Below, one piece after another: positions 24,443 to 34,341 of a stretch of DNA of 64,000 nucleotides (the first letter of the stretch is position 1; every line of letters starts with the position of its first letter). The position numbers and the translations under genes were made by a program. The DNA comes from an uncultured Lachnospira sp. (GTDB lineage: Bacteria > Bacillota > Clostridia > Lachnospirales > Lachnospiraceae), in the NCBI GenBank assembly GCA_910585095.1, contig CAJUBU010000011.1:55502-119501 (forward strand). Reading direction: 5' to 3'. Under the pieces are notes generated by a model. That model worked only from the letters and a program-made list of their open reading frames with translations, was not told where the DNA came from and made no database searches.

Positions 24443-25438
24443 ATGTTTATACAATATATAAAGCAATATAAATTTATAGGATTATTATTTATAGTATTTA
24501 TAACAATATTTGCCAGTGTTTTATTTCTTTATAATATGGATACAGAAGCCGTTTTATATGCGGCTATCTTATGTTTTTTTGTTACAGCTATATTGATAAT
24601 AATACATTTTAACCATTTTATAAAAAAACATAAAAATCTTTTGGAATGTGCAGATAAAGCAATTTTGTATCCACTTCTTGTAAATGAGAAACTTCCCATA
24701 AATACCAATATAATAGAAGAAGATTATAATACAATTATTCAGACCATTCTTGTAAATTATAAAAATCAACATGCAAAAGCGGAAGCTTCCAGATTGGATA
24801 TGATGGATTATTACAGCACATGGGTACACCAGATAAAAACGCCTATTGCAGCAATGAGAATGAAACTGCAAATGGAAGATACAGACAGCAATCGCACGCT
24901 TCTTACGGATTTATTTCATATTGAACAATATGTTGAAATGGTACTTTGTTATATACGGCTTGACAGCGAAAGTATAGACCTTGTTCTTAAAAAGTACAAT
25001 ATTGATTTGATTTTAAAGGAAAGCATACATAAATATGCAGGTGAATTTGTACATAAACGTTTATCTCTTGAATATAAACCAATAAATAGGCAAGTACTTA
25101 CCGATGAAAAATGGTTGTCTTTTATTGTGGAGCAAATCCTTTCCAATGCAATTAAATATACAAATAAAGGTTCTATCTCAATATTTTTAAATGATGAGGA
25201 TATTCTTATAATAAGAGATACTGGAATAGGAATATCATCCGAAGATTTGCCTAGAATATTTGAAAAGGGATATACAGGATATAACGGAAGACTTCATAAA
25301 AAGTCAACAGGTTTAGGATTATATTTAAGCAAAAAGGCGGCAAATAAGCTTTCTTGCAGAATGTGGGTAGAGTCTGAACTTGGAAAAGGAACGAGCGTGT
25401 ATATTGATTTGCATAAAACGCCATTAGAAGTGGAATGA
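24443..25438 (+). CDS. Intramembrane-sensing histidine kinase (BceS-like)
   Basis: This 331-residue kinase has two closely spaced membrane helices in the first 55 residues with almost no external loop, the hallmark of BceS-type kinases that sense through a partner transporter. The phosphoacceptor is in DYYSTWVHQIKTPIAAM; the ATP-binding part has EQILSNAIKYT, IRDTGIGI and STGLGLYL. The start has AGGAG. It should sense the flux through BceAB encoded just downstream and phosphorylate the regulator encoded upstream. Confidence 0.88.
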   Translation: MFIQYIKQYKFIGLLFIVFITIFASVLFLYNMDTEAVLYAAILCFFVTAILIIIHFNHFIKKHKNLLECADKAILYPLLVNEKLPINTNIIEEDYNTIIQTILVNYKNQHAKAEASRLDMMDYYSTWVHQIKTPIAAMRMKLQMEDTDSNRTLLTDLFHIEQYVEMVLCYIRLDSESIDLVLKKYNIDLILKESIHKYAGEFVHKRLSLEYKPINRQVLTDEKWLSFIVEQILSNAIKYTNKGSISIFLNDEDILIIRDTGIGISSEDLPRIFEKGYTGYNGRLHKKSTGLGLYLSKKAANKLSCRMWVESELGKGTSVYIDLHKTPLEVE

Positions 25439-25443
25439 AAATA

Positions 25444-25481
25444 TGACAAAATTGTCACATTCTATAATGATATTGTCACAT
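25444..25481 (+). promoter_or_regulatory. Probable BceR-type operator before bceA
   Basis: TGACAAAATTGTCA (25444-25457) is an inverted repeat with 6-base arms. ATTGTCACAT occurs at 25451-25460 and again at 25472-25481, 21 bases apart. GTCAC half-sites are what BceR-type regulators recognise in Bacillus. The site lies between kinase and transporter genes, as expected for an inducible bceAB promoter. Confidence 0.55.
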
Positions 25482-25538
25482 GATTCGATTGTTGTTAACA
25501 GCGCTTTTTTGTTATTCTCTTGCAAGGAGGTGAATGAT

Positions 25539-26306
25539 ATGACAATATTACAAGTCAATTATTTAGAAAAAATTTATGCTTCAAGATTAGGAATGAATCA
25601 GGTAAAGGTTCTTTCTAATGTCAATTTTTCCATAGAAAAAGGAGAATATGTAGCAATTATGGGTGAGAGCGGAAGTGGTAAGACAACACTTCTCAATATT
25701 TTAGCAACGCTTGATAAGCCAACTTCAGGAACAGTCATACTGGATGGGAAGGATATATCAACCATTCCAGAAAAAAGACTTGCTGAATTTAGACGAGAAA
25801 ATTTGGGATTTGTCTTTCAGGATTTTAATCTTTTAGACACATTTTCATTGGAAGATAATATTATGCTTCCATTGGTATTAGCAGGGGAAAAATATAATAC
25901 CATGCAAGAGCGCTTAATTCCATTAGTAAAACGGCTTGGCATTTATGAGCATATGAAAAAATATCCATATGAAGTGTCTGGCGGACAAAAACAAAGAGCT
26001 GCTGTTGCAAGAGCATTGATTACAAATCCTAGTCTTGTTTTAGCGGACGAACCAACAGGAGCGCTTGACTCAAAAGCCAGTGATGCCCTCTTATGTTTAT
26101 TTAGAGAAATTAACAAAGAAGGACAGACCATATTTATGGTGACACATTCCGTAAGAGCTGCCAGCCATGCCAGCAGAGTACTGTTTTTAAGAGATGGTGA
26201 GATTTTTCATCAAATATATAAAGGCGGGCAGACAAATGAAATGCTGTATCAAAAAATATCCGATGCCTTGACTAGTATTACAGCAGGGGAGGAACACTAT
26301 GAATAG
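25539..26306 (+). CDS. BceA-like ABC transporter ATP-binding protein
   Basis: A 255-residue MacB/LolD-type ATPase: Walker A GESGSGKTT, Q-loop FVFQDFNLLDTFS, signature VSGGQKQRAAVARAL, Walker B LVLADEPTGALDS, His in MVTHSVRAA. It starts at 25539, where AAGGAGG (25524-25530) has perfect spacing; the frame is open to 25443 but that stretch carries the operator. With BceB it removes peptide antibiotics such as bacitracin-like or lantibiotic compounds from their lipid targets and also acts as the sensor. Confidence 0.9.
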   Translation: MTILQVNYLEKIYASRLGMNQVKVLSNVNFSIEKGEYVAIMGESGSGKTTLLNILATLDKPTSGTVILDGKDISTIPEKRLAEFRRENLGFVFQDFNLLDTFSLEDNIMLPLVLAGEKYNTMQERLIPLVKRLGIYEHMKKYPYEVSGGQKQRAAVARALITNPSLVLADEPTGALDSKASDALLCLFREINKEGQTIFMVTHSVRAASHASRVLFLRDGEIFHQIYKGGQTNEMLYQKISDALTSITAGEEHYE

Positions 26307-28347
26307 CATACGATTTCATTTTAAATTGGCGACTGCAAATATTAAGAAAAATAAAAAACTATATATTCCACATATTTTTGCAGAAGCAGGCTTAATTGCT
26401 ATGTTTTATATTATGATGACATTACAGCAAGATGAAAATTTGGTAAAAGTGGCAAGCCAACTTTTAATGATTATGGGAATGGGTGTTGCGGTTGTTGTAC
26501 TTCTTTCATTTATTATTGTTTTATATACGAATAGTTTTTTGATGAAACAACGAAAGAGAGAGTTTGGTTTATATAATGTACTTGGCATGAATAAGTCGGA
26601 TATAGGGCATGTTTTATTTTTTGAGAATTTTATAAGTTATATAGTGTCTTTGATTATTGGCATAGGCTTTGGCATATTGTTATATAAATTGTGTACTTCA
26701 TTAATATGTAAAATTTTAAAAATACCAACAATTCTTGGATTTTATATTTCAAAAGGAAGTATCGTTATTACAATTATACTTTTTTTTGCTATCTTTTTTA
26801 TAACATATATATATAATCAATGGCAAATTATTCGGTTAAAACCATCAACACTTTTGTTAAGTAATCAAATGGGTGAAAAAGAACCCAAAATAAAATGGAT
26901 TTTACTGGTTTTAGGACTTCTTTTTTTAGGCGGCGGTTATTATCTTGCAATCACTATTGAAAGTCCATTGCAGGCATTAGAGCTTATTTTTATAGCTATA
27001 ATTTTAGTGATAATAGGAACTTATTTTTTGTTTGTAGCGGGAACAATTGCATTGCTGAAGTCTTTAAAGAAAAATAAAAAATATTATTATCAGCCAAATC
27101 ATATGACGGCTGTATCTGGGTTGTTATATCGAATGAAACAAAATGCGGTTGGTCTTTCTTCTATATGTATACTTGCAACGGGCGTTCTTGTTATGCTTTC
27201 AACAACCGTATCTTTGTATGCTGGCGTTGAGGATAGTGTAAATTTATTGCAGGAAAATGATTTGCAAATTAGTGGAAATATTTTAGGAGATGTTCATTCA
27301 GGAAAGCAAATACAAGCAAAACTTGTAGAGTTAGCAAAAAAAGTTGCAAAAGAGATGAACATTGAAATAACTTATTTAGATACAAAAGATTATTTTGAAG
27401 CAGTATATGAATATGAAAATGGTAATCTTTTAAGCTTAGAATCAAAAAATTATACTACTAATATAGAAATGAATAGTATAACAATGATGACGGCTTCAGA
27501 ATATGAAAGATTAATGGGAATAAAATTAAATTTACAAAAAAATCAAGTAGCATGTATGCCAGTAAATGATGGTGCAAATAATGAATTTAAACATTTTTAT
27601 ATTGATAATATGGAATTTGAAAATGTATATACACTTGAAAAAGTACCATCAACAAGAAACACATTTACAATATTTGAATGTTATTTTATGGTAGTAAGTG
27701 ATGAGACTGTTATGAATCAGATAATACAACAGTATTATTCGGATTTACCCGCTGTAAATGAGGAACAAAATAATATTGTTGTGTTAAATTATAATGGTAC
27801 AGATAGTCAAAAGAAAGAATTTGAAGAAAGGATTAAGAAAGAAGCGTTCGATGTTATATCAAATTTTTCTGAAAATAATTCATCAGCTAGTGAAAACAAA
27901 TTCAATTTCGACTCAAAGAAGGAATTATATCAAAACCTTTATCAGATGGTTGGTGGCTTTTTATTTCTTGGGATAATGCTTGGAATTATATTTGTCTTTG
28001 CAACAGCTATTGTTATTTATTATAAACAGATATCGGAAGGATACGAGGACAGACATCGTTTTATTATTATGCAGAAAGTTGGGATGAGTAATAGAGAGGT
28101 ACAAAAAAGTATACGAAGTCAGATATTTTTAGTATTTTTTCTTCCACTAATTGTGGCAATTATACATTTAGCCGTCGCATTTAAGCCATTAAATTGTCTG
28201 TTACAAGTGTTTTTTATGCCAAACAGTTCACTTTTTCTGCTTTGTGCAGTGATAAGTGTAATTATATTTGCAGTGATTTATGGGTTCATATATTTCGTTA
28301 CCGCTAAAACGTTACATTGTACCATATATAATAAAGGTTCAGTCTAA
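26299..28347 (+). CDS. BceB-like FtsX-type ABC permease
   Basis: A 682-residue permease with about ten helices: one N-terminal, FtsX core (NSFLMKQRKREFGLYNVLGM), three central, a large external domain (about residues 315-535) that in this family contacts the peptide or lipid target, and a C-terminal FtsX-type set (DRHRFIIMQKVGMSNREV). This matches BceB in length and layout. It overlaps bceA by 8 bases. The external domain is rich in N and E, and determines specificity, which cannot be predicted here. Confidence 0.9.
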   Translation: MNSIRFHFKLATANIKKNKKLYIPHIFAEAGLIAMFYIMMTLQQDENLVKVASQLLMIMGMGVAVVVLLSFIIVLYTNSFLMKQRKREFGLYNVLGMNKSDIGHVLFFENFISYIVSLIIGIGFGILLYKLCTSLICKILKIPTILGFYISKGSIVITIILFFAIFFITYIYNQWQIIRLKPSTLLLSNQMGEKEPKIKWILLVLGLLFLGGGYYLAITIESPLQALELIFIAIILVIIGTYFLFVAGTIALLKSLKKNKKYYYQPNHMTAVSGLLYRMKQNAVGLSSICILATGVLVMLSTTVSLYAGVEDSVNLLQENDLQISGNILGDVHSGKQIQAKLVELAKKVAKEMNIEITYLDTKDYFEAVYEYENGNLLSLESKNYTTNIEMNSITMMTASEYERLMGIKLNLQKNQVACMPVNDGANNEFKHFYIDNMEFENVYTLEKVPSTRNTFTIFECYFMVVSDETVMNQIIQQYYSDLPAVNEEQNNIVVLNYNGTDSQKKEFEERIKKEAFDVISNFSENNSSASENKFNFDSKKELYQNLYQMVGGFLFLGIMLGIIFVFATAIVIYYKQISEGYEDRHRFIIMQKVGMSNREVQKSIRSQIFLVFFLPLIVAIIHLAVAFKPLNCLLQVFFMPNSSLFLLCAVISVIIFAVIYGFIYFVTAKTLHCTIYNKGSV

Positions 28348-28360
28348 AAGGCTGAGCCTT
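28333..28360 (+). terminator. Terminator overlapping the bceB-like stop codon
   Basis: AAAGGTTCAG (28333-28342) pairs with CTGAGCCTTT followed by ATTTTT. The stop codon lies in the loop. Confidence 0.7.
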
Positions 28361-28397
28361 TATTTTTATGAGTAACAGAATAGATTGAATATGTAGA

Positions 28398-28432
28398 TTG
28401 AATAATATTGTTAAATATGTTAAAATAACAAT
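28398..28432 (+). promoter_or_regulatory. Promoter of the c-di-GMP signalling cassette
   Basis: TTGAAT (28398-28403), 17 bases, TAAAAT (28421-28426), about 49 bases before the start codon. An inverted repeat ATTGTTA (28407-28413) / TAACAAT (28426-28432) overlaps it and could be an operator. Confidence 0.5.
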
Positions 28433-28474
28433 GTTCTATATGGATTTTTAAAGTGCAGAGGAGGCTTGTATCCG

Positions 28475-29914
28475 ATGGAAAAAAATCAAGTAAATTCAAT
28501 CGTAGCAGAACAAACTATAGAGATTGTAATTACTTTTAATGAACAGGGAAAAATATTATTTAGCAATCATTCAGCTAGAGAAAAGCTTGGATATAGCGAA
28601 GAAGAATTTTTAGAATGCAATATGACATGGATTTTTTGGCGAGAATTTAGACAAGATAATGGAACATTTGATTCTTTTGACATTGCAAAGATTATTGATG
28701 TGAAAGAGACTATTGTATATCGAAAAAATAGTACATGTTTTCCGATATCGCTTCGTTTTTTTCCTGTGATAAATGGTTGTTATTGTCTTTTAGCAGAAGA
28801 TATTACTTGGCGTAAAAATATGGATATGCGGGTAAGACAGCTTAAAGAAGAAGAAAAAATGAATAAGCAGGTAAGAAATGAATTTACAGCAAATGTTACA
28901 CATGAATTAAGAACACCCGTCAATGGGATTCGAGGTCATGTGTCGACATTGCTTGAAGTTGTAACAGATGAACAGCAAAGACGAACATTAGAAATTATTA
29001 TTTATTGCTGTAATAATATGTCAGCAATTATTAATAATATTTTGGATTTTTCTAAGATGGAAGCTGGCAAATTTAGTATCGAAGCTTCGGAATTTGATTT
29101 TTATAATATGATGGACCAAGTGATTGCCACACATATGGCAGAAATTAATAAAAAAGAACTTCAAATTAACATATACATAGATAAAAATATTCCACAATCA
29201 GTTATTGGAGATAGTTTGCGCATCAGTCAGATATTGAATAATTTACTTTCTAATGCTATAAAATTTACACTGATGGGAGGTATCAGTATTGACGTTAGTA
29301 AGACTTCGCAGATAAATGACCAGATAGAATTATTTTTTATGGTACGTGATACAGGCATTGGAATATCAAAAGATGAACAAGACAAACTTTTTCAGAGTTT
29401 CAAACAAGCAGATGCTTCTATTACAAGGCGTTTTGGCGGAACAGGACTAGGGCTTTCAATAACAAAACAGCTTGTTGAGATGATGGGAGGTACCATTCAT
29501 GTAGAGAGTGAAAAAGGCAATGGCAGTTGTTTTTCTTTTAATATTAAGCTTCGTGTAAATCAAATGGTTGAAGAAAGCAAAGATTTAAGCGAAATTTTTA
29601 AAAAATGGGATAATATTACAACAAATAAAGAAAATGATGTAAAAGAACAATTTTTTGAATTTGGTACAACCAATAATAAGATTGAATTAAAGAAAAGAAT
29701 GGAAAAACTGATTCTTTCTATAGAATTAGGTTCTTGGGAAAAAGCTGAAAATTTAGGAGAGACGATAAAGGCTTTGACAGAGAAAGCGGATAGTGATGTA
29801 AGAAGGGCAGTACTTCGATTAGGAATGGCTATCAGAAAAGAAAATTATGAAAAGAGTATAGAGGCTTACGAAAATGTGAAGCGTATCTTATCCGATATGT
29901 TGGGAGAGTCGTGA
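28475..29914 (+). CDS. PAS-domain sensor histidine kinase with HPt-like C-terminus
   Basis: This 479-residue soluble kinase starts at 28475 (AGAGGAGG at 28457-28464). Residues about 8-112 are a PAS domain; the HisKA motif VTHELRTPVNG has His 143; the ATPase domain has NNLLSNAIKFT, VRDTGIGI and FGGTGLGLSI. The last 90 residues form a helical bundle laid out like an HPt domain (SWEKAENLGETIKAL) but without the phospho-accepting His. No membrane helix, so the signal is cytosolic. It forms a unit with the REC-HD-GYP and diguanylate cyclase genes that follow. Confidence 0.85.
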   Translation: MEKNQVNSIVAEQTIEIVITFNEQGKILFSNHSAREKLGYSEEEFLECNMTWIFWREFRQDNGTFDSFDIAKIIDVKETIVYRKNSTCFPISLRFFPVINGCYCLLAEDITWRKNMDMRVRQLKEEEKMNKQVRNEFTANVTHELRTPVNGIRGHVSTLLEVVTDEQQRRTLEIIIYCCNNMSAIINNILDFSKMEAGKFSIEASEFDFYNMMDQVIATHMAEINKKELQINIYIDKNIPQSVIGDSLRISQILNNLLSNAIKFTLMGGISIDVSKTSQINDQIELFFMVRDTGIGISKDEQDKLFQSFKQADASITRRFGGTGLGLSITKQLVEMMGGTIHVESEKGNGSCFSFNIKLRVNQMVEESKDLSEIFKKWDNITTNKENDVKEQFFEFGTTNNKIELKKRMEKLILSIELGSWEKAENLGETIKALTEKADSDVRRAVLRLGMAIRKENYEKSIEAYENVKRILSDMLGES

Positions 29915-29932
29915 GGGGAGGTATTTATTTAA

Positions 29933-31015
29933 GTGGAAAGCAATAAAGAGAAGCCGAAAATATTAATAGTTGATGATATCAGCATTAATGTTGAATTGAT
30001 GCAAGATATTATTGAGTCAGAAGGGTATGAACCTCTTTGTGCATTAAGCGTTCAAGAGGCATTAGATATTATGAATGAAACGATGCCGCAACTGATTTTG
30101 TCTGATTTTTCTATGCCTGGTATGAATGGTTTGGAATTTTGTAAGTTGTTAAAGAGTAATCAGCGAACAAGAGATATTCCTTTTATTTTTATTACCGTTG
30201 CAAATTCTCGTGAAGAAAAAGAACAAGCATTTTATGCAGGTGCAGTAGATTTTATTCCAAAACCCTTTGAACCAGTAGAAGTCATTATGAGAGTCAACAA
30301 TCAATTAGCTAATTATTATGCTAAATTGGAAATGGAAGATTATAATAGAATGATATATAAAATGATGACGGAACAAAAAAAACATATCGAGAAAGAGCGG
30401 GAAAATGTATTGCTGGCGCTTGCGAAAGTACTAGAAAAAAGAGATGTGCATAAAACAAGTTGTCTTGAACGAGTAGGATATAATTGCAGCTTGTTGGCTC
30501 AAAGTTTACAGCTTATTCCTCAATATGAAACATTTGTTACAGATAATTTTATAGAAACAATTGGAGTAGCTTCAAGGCTTCATGATATAGGAACGATTCT
30601 TATATCTGATAGATTAATTTTTAATGAAAATTTATCGCAAGAAGAACAGTTTGAGATAATTAGGACGCATACAGAAGAGGGCGCTAAAATTTTAGAAGAA
30701 ATAGACCAAGAACATAATCAAAGCAATCTTTTAGATATGGCTATTCGTATAGCTAGGTATCATCATGCAAATTGGGATGGAACAGGATATCCTAAAAATC
30801 TTAAAGGAGATGATATTCCATTAGAAGCAAGAATTACAACAATAGTAAATGATTTTGATTTAATGTTATGCAAACCATGTGATGATAAGAAAATTTTGAT
30901 TAATGAGAGTCTTAAAAAGATTAATGAAAGAAGTGGAACGATTTACGATCCACATATTGTTGAAGTATTTAATAAAGTTTTTAAGCAATTAATGACAGAA
31001 TCAAAAATAAACTAA
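29933..31015 (+). CDS. Response regulator with HD-GYP c-di-GMP phosphodiesterase domain
   Basis: This 360-residue protein starts at GTG 29933. Residues 8-125 form a receiver with phosphoacceptor Asp 58 (LILSDFSMPG) and PKPFEP; a coiled linker follows; the HD-GYP domain has the HD pair at 217-218 (RLHDIG), RTHTEEGAKIL and HHANWDGTGYP (277-287). It should hydrolyse c-di-GMP when phosphorylated by the kinase encoded just upstream. Together with the GGDEF protein downstream it makes a balanced synthesis/breakdown pair. Confidence 0.9.
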   Translation: MESNKEKPKILIVDDISINVELMQDIIESEGYEPLCALSVQEALDIMNETMPQLILSDFSMPGMNGLEFCKLLKSNQRTRDIPFIFITVANSREEKEQAFYAGAVDFIPKPFEPVEVIMRVNNQLANYYAKLEMEDYNRMIYKMMTEQKKHIEKERENVLLALAKVLEKRDVHKTSCLERVGYNCSLLAQSLQLIPQYETFVTDNFIETIGVASRLHDIGTILISDRLIFNENLSQEEQFEIIRTHTEEGAKILEEIDQEHNQSNLLDMAIRIARYHHANWDGTGYPKNLKGDDIPLEARITTIVNDFDLMLCKPCDDKKILINESLKKINERSGTIYDPHIVEVFNKVFKQLMTESKIN

Positions 31016-31053
31016 AGAAAAAGTATTACCTATGGAAAGGCTGGTCATTAAAG

Positions 31054-32676
31054 ATGGAAAAAAGAACCACAAGGATTTACATAACAATTTTTATTCTGAC
31101 ACTTATTAGTGTTTCTTTTGCACTGTCATTTCTTAAGGCAGATGTTTATAACAGAACAGAAATTCAAGTAGCCCAATTGTGGAATGATAAAATGGAGCAG
31201 TTTAAAGAAGGTGAAAGTTTTATTTATAAAACAGTTTTGCCTATAGATGATATAGATAATAAAGTTATAGGTTATGATTCAGCACATATGCAAATTGAAG
31301 TGACAATCGACAATAATTTGGTTTATTCGCTTTCTGCAAAAGGTGGTTATTTGTCAAAAACACCAGGATATTATTGGAACTTTGTTTCATTTACACATGC
31401 TGATGAGGGAAAAGAAATTATATTTCGTGTTACACCTGTTTATAAAGACAGTAAGCCAAAAGGAAATTTTTATTTTGGCACACGAAGTTCAGTAGAACAT
31501 TTGATTGTCAAAGAACATTTGCCTCGTTTTATTATTGCTGCAACAATTCTTTTAGTTGGAATTATATTGTTTTTTTATGTGGTATTTATATTAAAAAAAG
31601 TACAACAAAAAGAACCTTTATTTCATTTTACATTATTTGCAATTATGCTTGGGATATGGTATATGAGTGAAACTCAATTATTGGAAATGTTCCTTCCTTG
31701 TCATGTTGGGCTTTTATATATAGACCATATGATGTTAATGCTTATGCCAATACCATTTTTGTTGTTTTTGCAACAAATTTATCAATCCAAAAAGCATCTT
31801 TTATGGAGTTTTATTTGTTATGCAAATTGTATTGTTGTTGCTTTAAGAATACTATTGCAATTATTTGATATTGCAGATTTGCGTGAAACACTTTGGTTTA
31901 CCCATGTTATGATTGGATTGTCTATTGCAGTAGTTGCTTTTTTTAGTATTTATGAAGTAGCAAAATATAAATTGACAGGACAGGTAAAATTAAATATTTC
32001 ATGTGTATTGATTATTTTAGTGACAATTGTATTAGAACTTTTAGAATATCGTGTAAATAATAAGAGTACTCCTTATGGAAGTTTGGGCTTTTTGTTTTAT
32101 ATCATTGTTATGGCGATTGAGTCTGTACGCAATTCCCGAAAGGTAATAGAGCAGGCAAAAGAGAGTGAATTATATCGAAAACTTGCATTTACAGATGAAT
32201 TGACAAAATTATATAATCGTACTGCTTTTAATAAAGATATCAATGAGCGATTTATGAAAGTGGAGATAGAATATAAAGTGATTCCTACCGTTCTTTTTAT
32301 GTTTGATTTAAATGATTTAAAGAAATGTAATGATAATTTTGGTCATGAATATGGAGATTGTTATATTACAATGGTTTCTAATATTATTAAAGAGGTTTTT
32401 GGCACAGATGGAAAGTGTTACCGAATAGGCGGTGATGAGTTTTGTTCCATTATGGATTACACTTCACAAGAAGATATTGAAAATAAATATAATCATTTTG
32501 TTGAAGCGATACAAAAAAAGAATGAACAAGAATTTGTGGTGCCTGTCAGTGTAGCGGTAGGTTATGCTATATATGACCCTAATATAGACAAATCACTGGA
32601 AGAGACATTAAAACGAGCCGATGCGATGATGTATCAAAACAAACAAAAAATAAAACAGATTTATAAAAATAAATAG
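31054..32676 (+). CDS. Membrane diguanylate cyclase (GGDEF)
   Basis: This 540-residue protein has an N-terminal helix, an extracytoplasmic sensory domain (about 35-160), then about seven helices resembling the 7TMR-DISM arrangement (about 165-365) and a GGDEF domain with the intact motif RIGGDEF (459-463). The inhibitory I-site RxxD normally five residues before GGDEF is absent, so product inhibition is probably lost. It should make c-di-GMP in response to an external ligand and closes the three-gene cassette. Confidence 0.87.
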   Translation: MEKRTTRIYITIFILTLISVSFALSFLKADVYNRTEIQVAQLWNDKMEQFKEGESFIYKTVLPIDDIDNKVIGYDSAHMQIEVTIDNNLVYSLSAKGGYLSKTPGYYWNFVSFTHADEGKEIIFRVTPVYKDSKPKGNFYFGTRSSVEHLIVKEHLPRFIIAATILLVGIILFFYVVFILKKVQQKEPLFHFTLFAIMLGIWYMSETQLLEMFLPCHVGLLYIDHMMLMLMPIPFLLFLQQIYQSKKHLLWSFICYANCIVVALRILLQLFDIADLRETLWFTHVMIGLSIAVVAFFSIYEVAKYKLTGQVKLNISCVLIILVTIVLELLEYRVNNKSTPYGSLGFLFYIIVMAIESVRNSRKVIEQAKESELYRKLAFTDELTKLYNRTAFNKDINERFMKVEIEYKVIPTVLFMFDLNDLKKCNDNFGHEYGDCYITMVSNIIKEVFGTDGKCYRIGGDEFCSIMDYTSQEDIENKYNHFVEAIQKKNEQEFVVPVSVAVGYAIYDPNIDKSLEETLKRADAMMYQNKQKIKQIYKNK

Positions 32677-32705
32677 TAAAGGTTACATTTAGGAAGGGGA
32701 ATAAA

Positions 32706-34340
32706 ATGCCTGTTATAGAATATCTTGAGAGAAATGCGAAGCTCTATCCAGATGAGATAGCTTTAGTAGAATTAAATCCAGACGAGAAAGATAATCGTCG
32801 AATGACATGGAAAGAATTTGATTTAATTGAGCCAGAACGATTTAAGCCATATCGTAGACAAATTAGTTGGAGTGTGTTTAATGAAAAAGCAAATCGTTTT
32901 GCTAATATGTTATTGGGGCGAGGAATTAAAAAAGGAGACAAAGTTGCTATTCTTATGCACAATTGTCTTGAATGGCTGCCTATATATTTTGGCGTATTAA
33001 AGACGGGTGCCATAGCAGTGCCATTTAATTTCCGCTATGATGCAGATGAGATACTGTATTGTGCAGAGCTTGCAGAGGTGGATGTCATTGTATTTGGTTC
33101 TGCATTTATAGGAAGAATAGAGACCTATGCAGACAAACTTTCTAAGGGAAGACTTTTAATCTATTTTGGCGATAGCTGTCCAAGTTTTGCTGAAAGTTAT
33201 CATGCGTTAGTTGCCGATTGTTCCAGTAAATCGCCAGATATTGCTATCACAGAAGACGACTATGGCGCTATTTATTTTTCATCAGGCACAACAGGCTTTC
33301 CAAAAGCAATTTTACATAAACATCAAAGCCTTACGCAGGCAGCGCAGATGGAACAGATACATCATAAAACAGGAAGAAATGATGTATTTTTATGTATACC
33401 ACCGCTGTATCATACAGGCGCTAAGTTTCATTGGATGGGGAGTCTTGTTGCAGGAAGCAAGGCAGTGCTTTTAAAAGGAACAAAACCAGAGACTATTTTA
33501 TCTGCTATATCCTCTGAAAAATGTACGATTGTATGGTTGTTAGTGCCGTGGGCGCAAGATATTTTGGATGCCCTAGAAAGTGGAAAAATAAAAATTTCAG
33601 ATTATGAATTGAATCAATGGCGTCTTATGCACATTGGCGCACAGCCAGTGCCGCCGTCGCTTATTAAAAGGTGGAAAGAGTATTTCCCAAATCATAGTTA
33701 TGACACAAATTATGGTTTATCGGAATCAACAGGACCAGGTTGTGTACATCTAGGTATGGAAAATATACATAGGGTAGGAGCCATAGGCGTTCCAGGTTAT
33801 CGCTGGTCTTGCAAGATTGTTGATGAAGACGGCAGTAAAGTCAAGCAGGGTGAAGTTGGAGAACTGTGTGTTAAGGGACCTGGTGTTATGACTTGTTATT
33901 ACCGTAATGAGGAAGCTACAAAGGAGTCGCTTAAAGATGGCTGGCTCTACACTGGCGACATGGCTATGCAGGACGAAGATGGTTTTTATTTCTTGGTAGA
34001 CCGAAAAAAAGATGTCATTGTCAGCGGCGGTGAAAATTTATATCCAGTGCAGATAGAAGATTTCTTAAGACGTTATGATAAAATAAAAGATGTGGCAGTT
34101 ATAGGGCTTCCTGACAGGCGTCTTGGCGAAAAGGCGGCGGCAGTTATAGAGCTTAAGGACAATGTTTCATGTACACAGGAAGAAATTGAGCAATTTTGCA
34201 GTCAACTTCCTCGATATAAACGACCAAAAGAGATTATATTTGCTGAGATTCCAAGAAATGCTACAGGCAAGATTGAGAAGCCAAAACTGCGTGAACGTTA
34301 TGGCGCTGTTCGATTGGTAGAAAAAGAAAATAAGGCATAA
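32706..34340 (+). CDS. Class I adenylate-forming acyl-CoA ligase-like enzyme
   Basis: A 544-residue AMP-binding enzyme: P-loop YFSSGTTGFPKAILH near residue 190, NYGLSESTGPG near 340, WLYTGDMAMQDEDGF near 415, and the C-terminal lysine in RNATGKIEKPKLRERYG. This is the normal complete length. It activates a carboxylate as acyl-AMP, probably forming a CoA thioester; the substrate is unknown. It follows the GGDEF gene by 30 bases and converges with an amidohydrolase gene two bases away. Confidence 0.87.
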   Translation: MPVIEYLERNAKLYPDEIALVELNPDEKDNRRMTWKEFDLIEPERFKPYRRQISWSVFNEKANRFANMLLGRGIKKGDKVAILMHNCLEWLPIYFGVLKTGAIAVPFNFRYDADEILYCAELAEVDVIVFGSAFIGRIETYADKLSKGRLLIYFGDSCPSFAESYHALVADCSSKSPDIAITEDDYGAIYFSSGTTGFPKAILHKHQSLTQAAQMEQIHHKTGRNDVFLCIPPLYHTGAKFHWMGSLVAGSKAVLLKGTKPETILSAISSEKCTIVWLLVPWAQDILDALESGKIKISDYELNQWRLMHIGAQPVPPSLIKRWKEYFPNHSYDTNYGLSESTGPGCVHLGMENIHRVGAIGVPGYRWSCKIVDEDGSKVKQGEVGELCVKGPGVMTCYYRNEEATKESLKDGWLYTGDMAMQDEDGFYFLVDRKKDVIVSGGENLYPVQIEDFLRRYDKIKDVAVIGLPDRRLGEKAAAVIELKDNVSCTQEEIEQFCSQLPRYKRPKEIIFAEIPRNATGKIEKPKLRERYGAVRLVEKENKA

Positions 34341-34341
34341 A

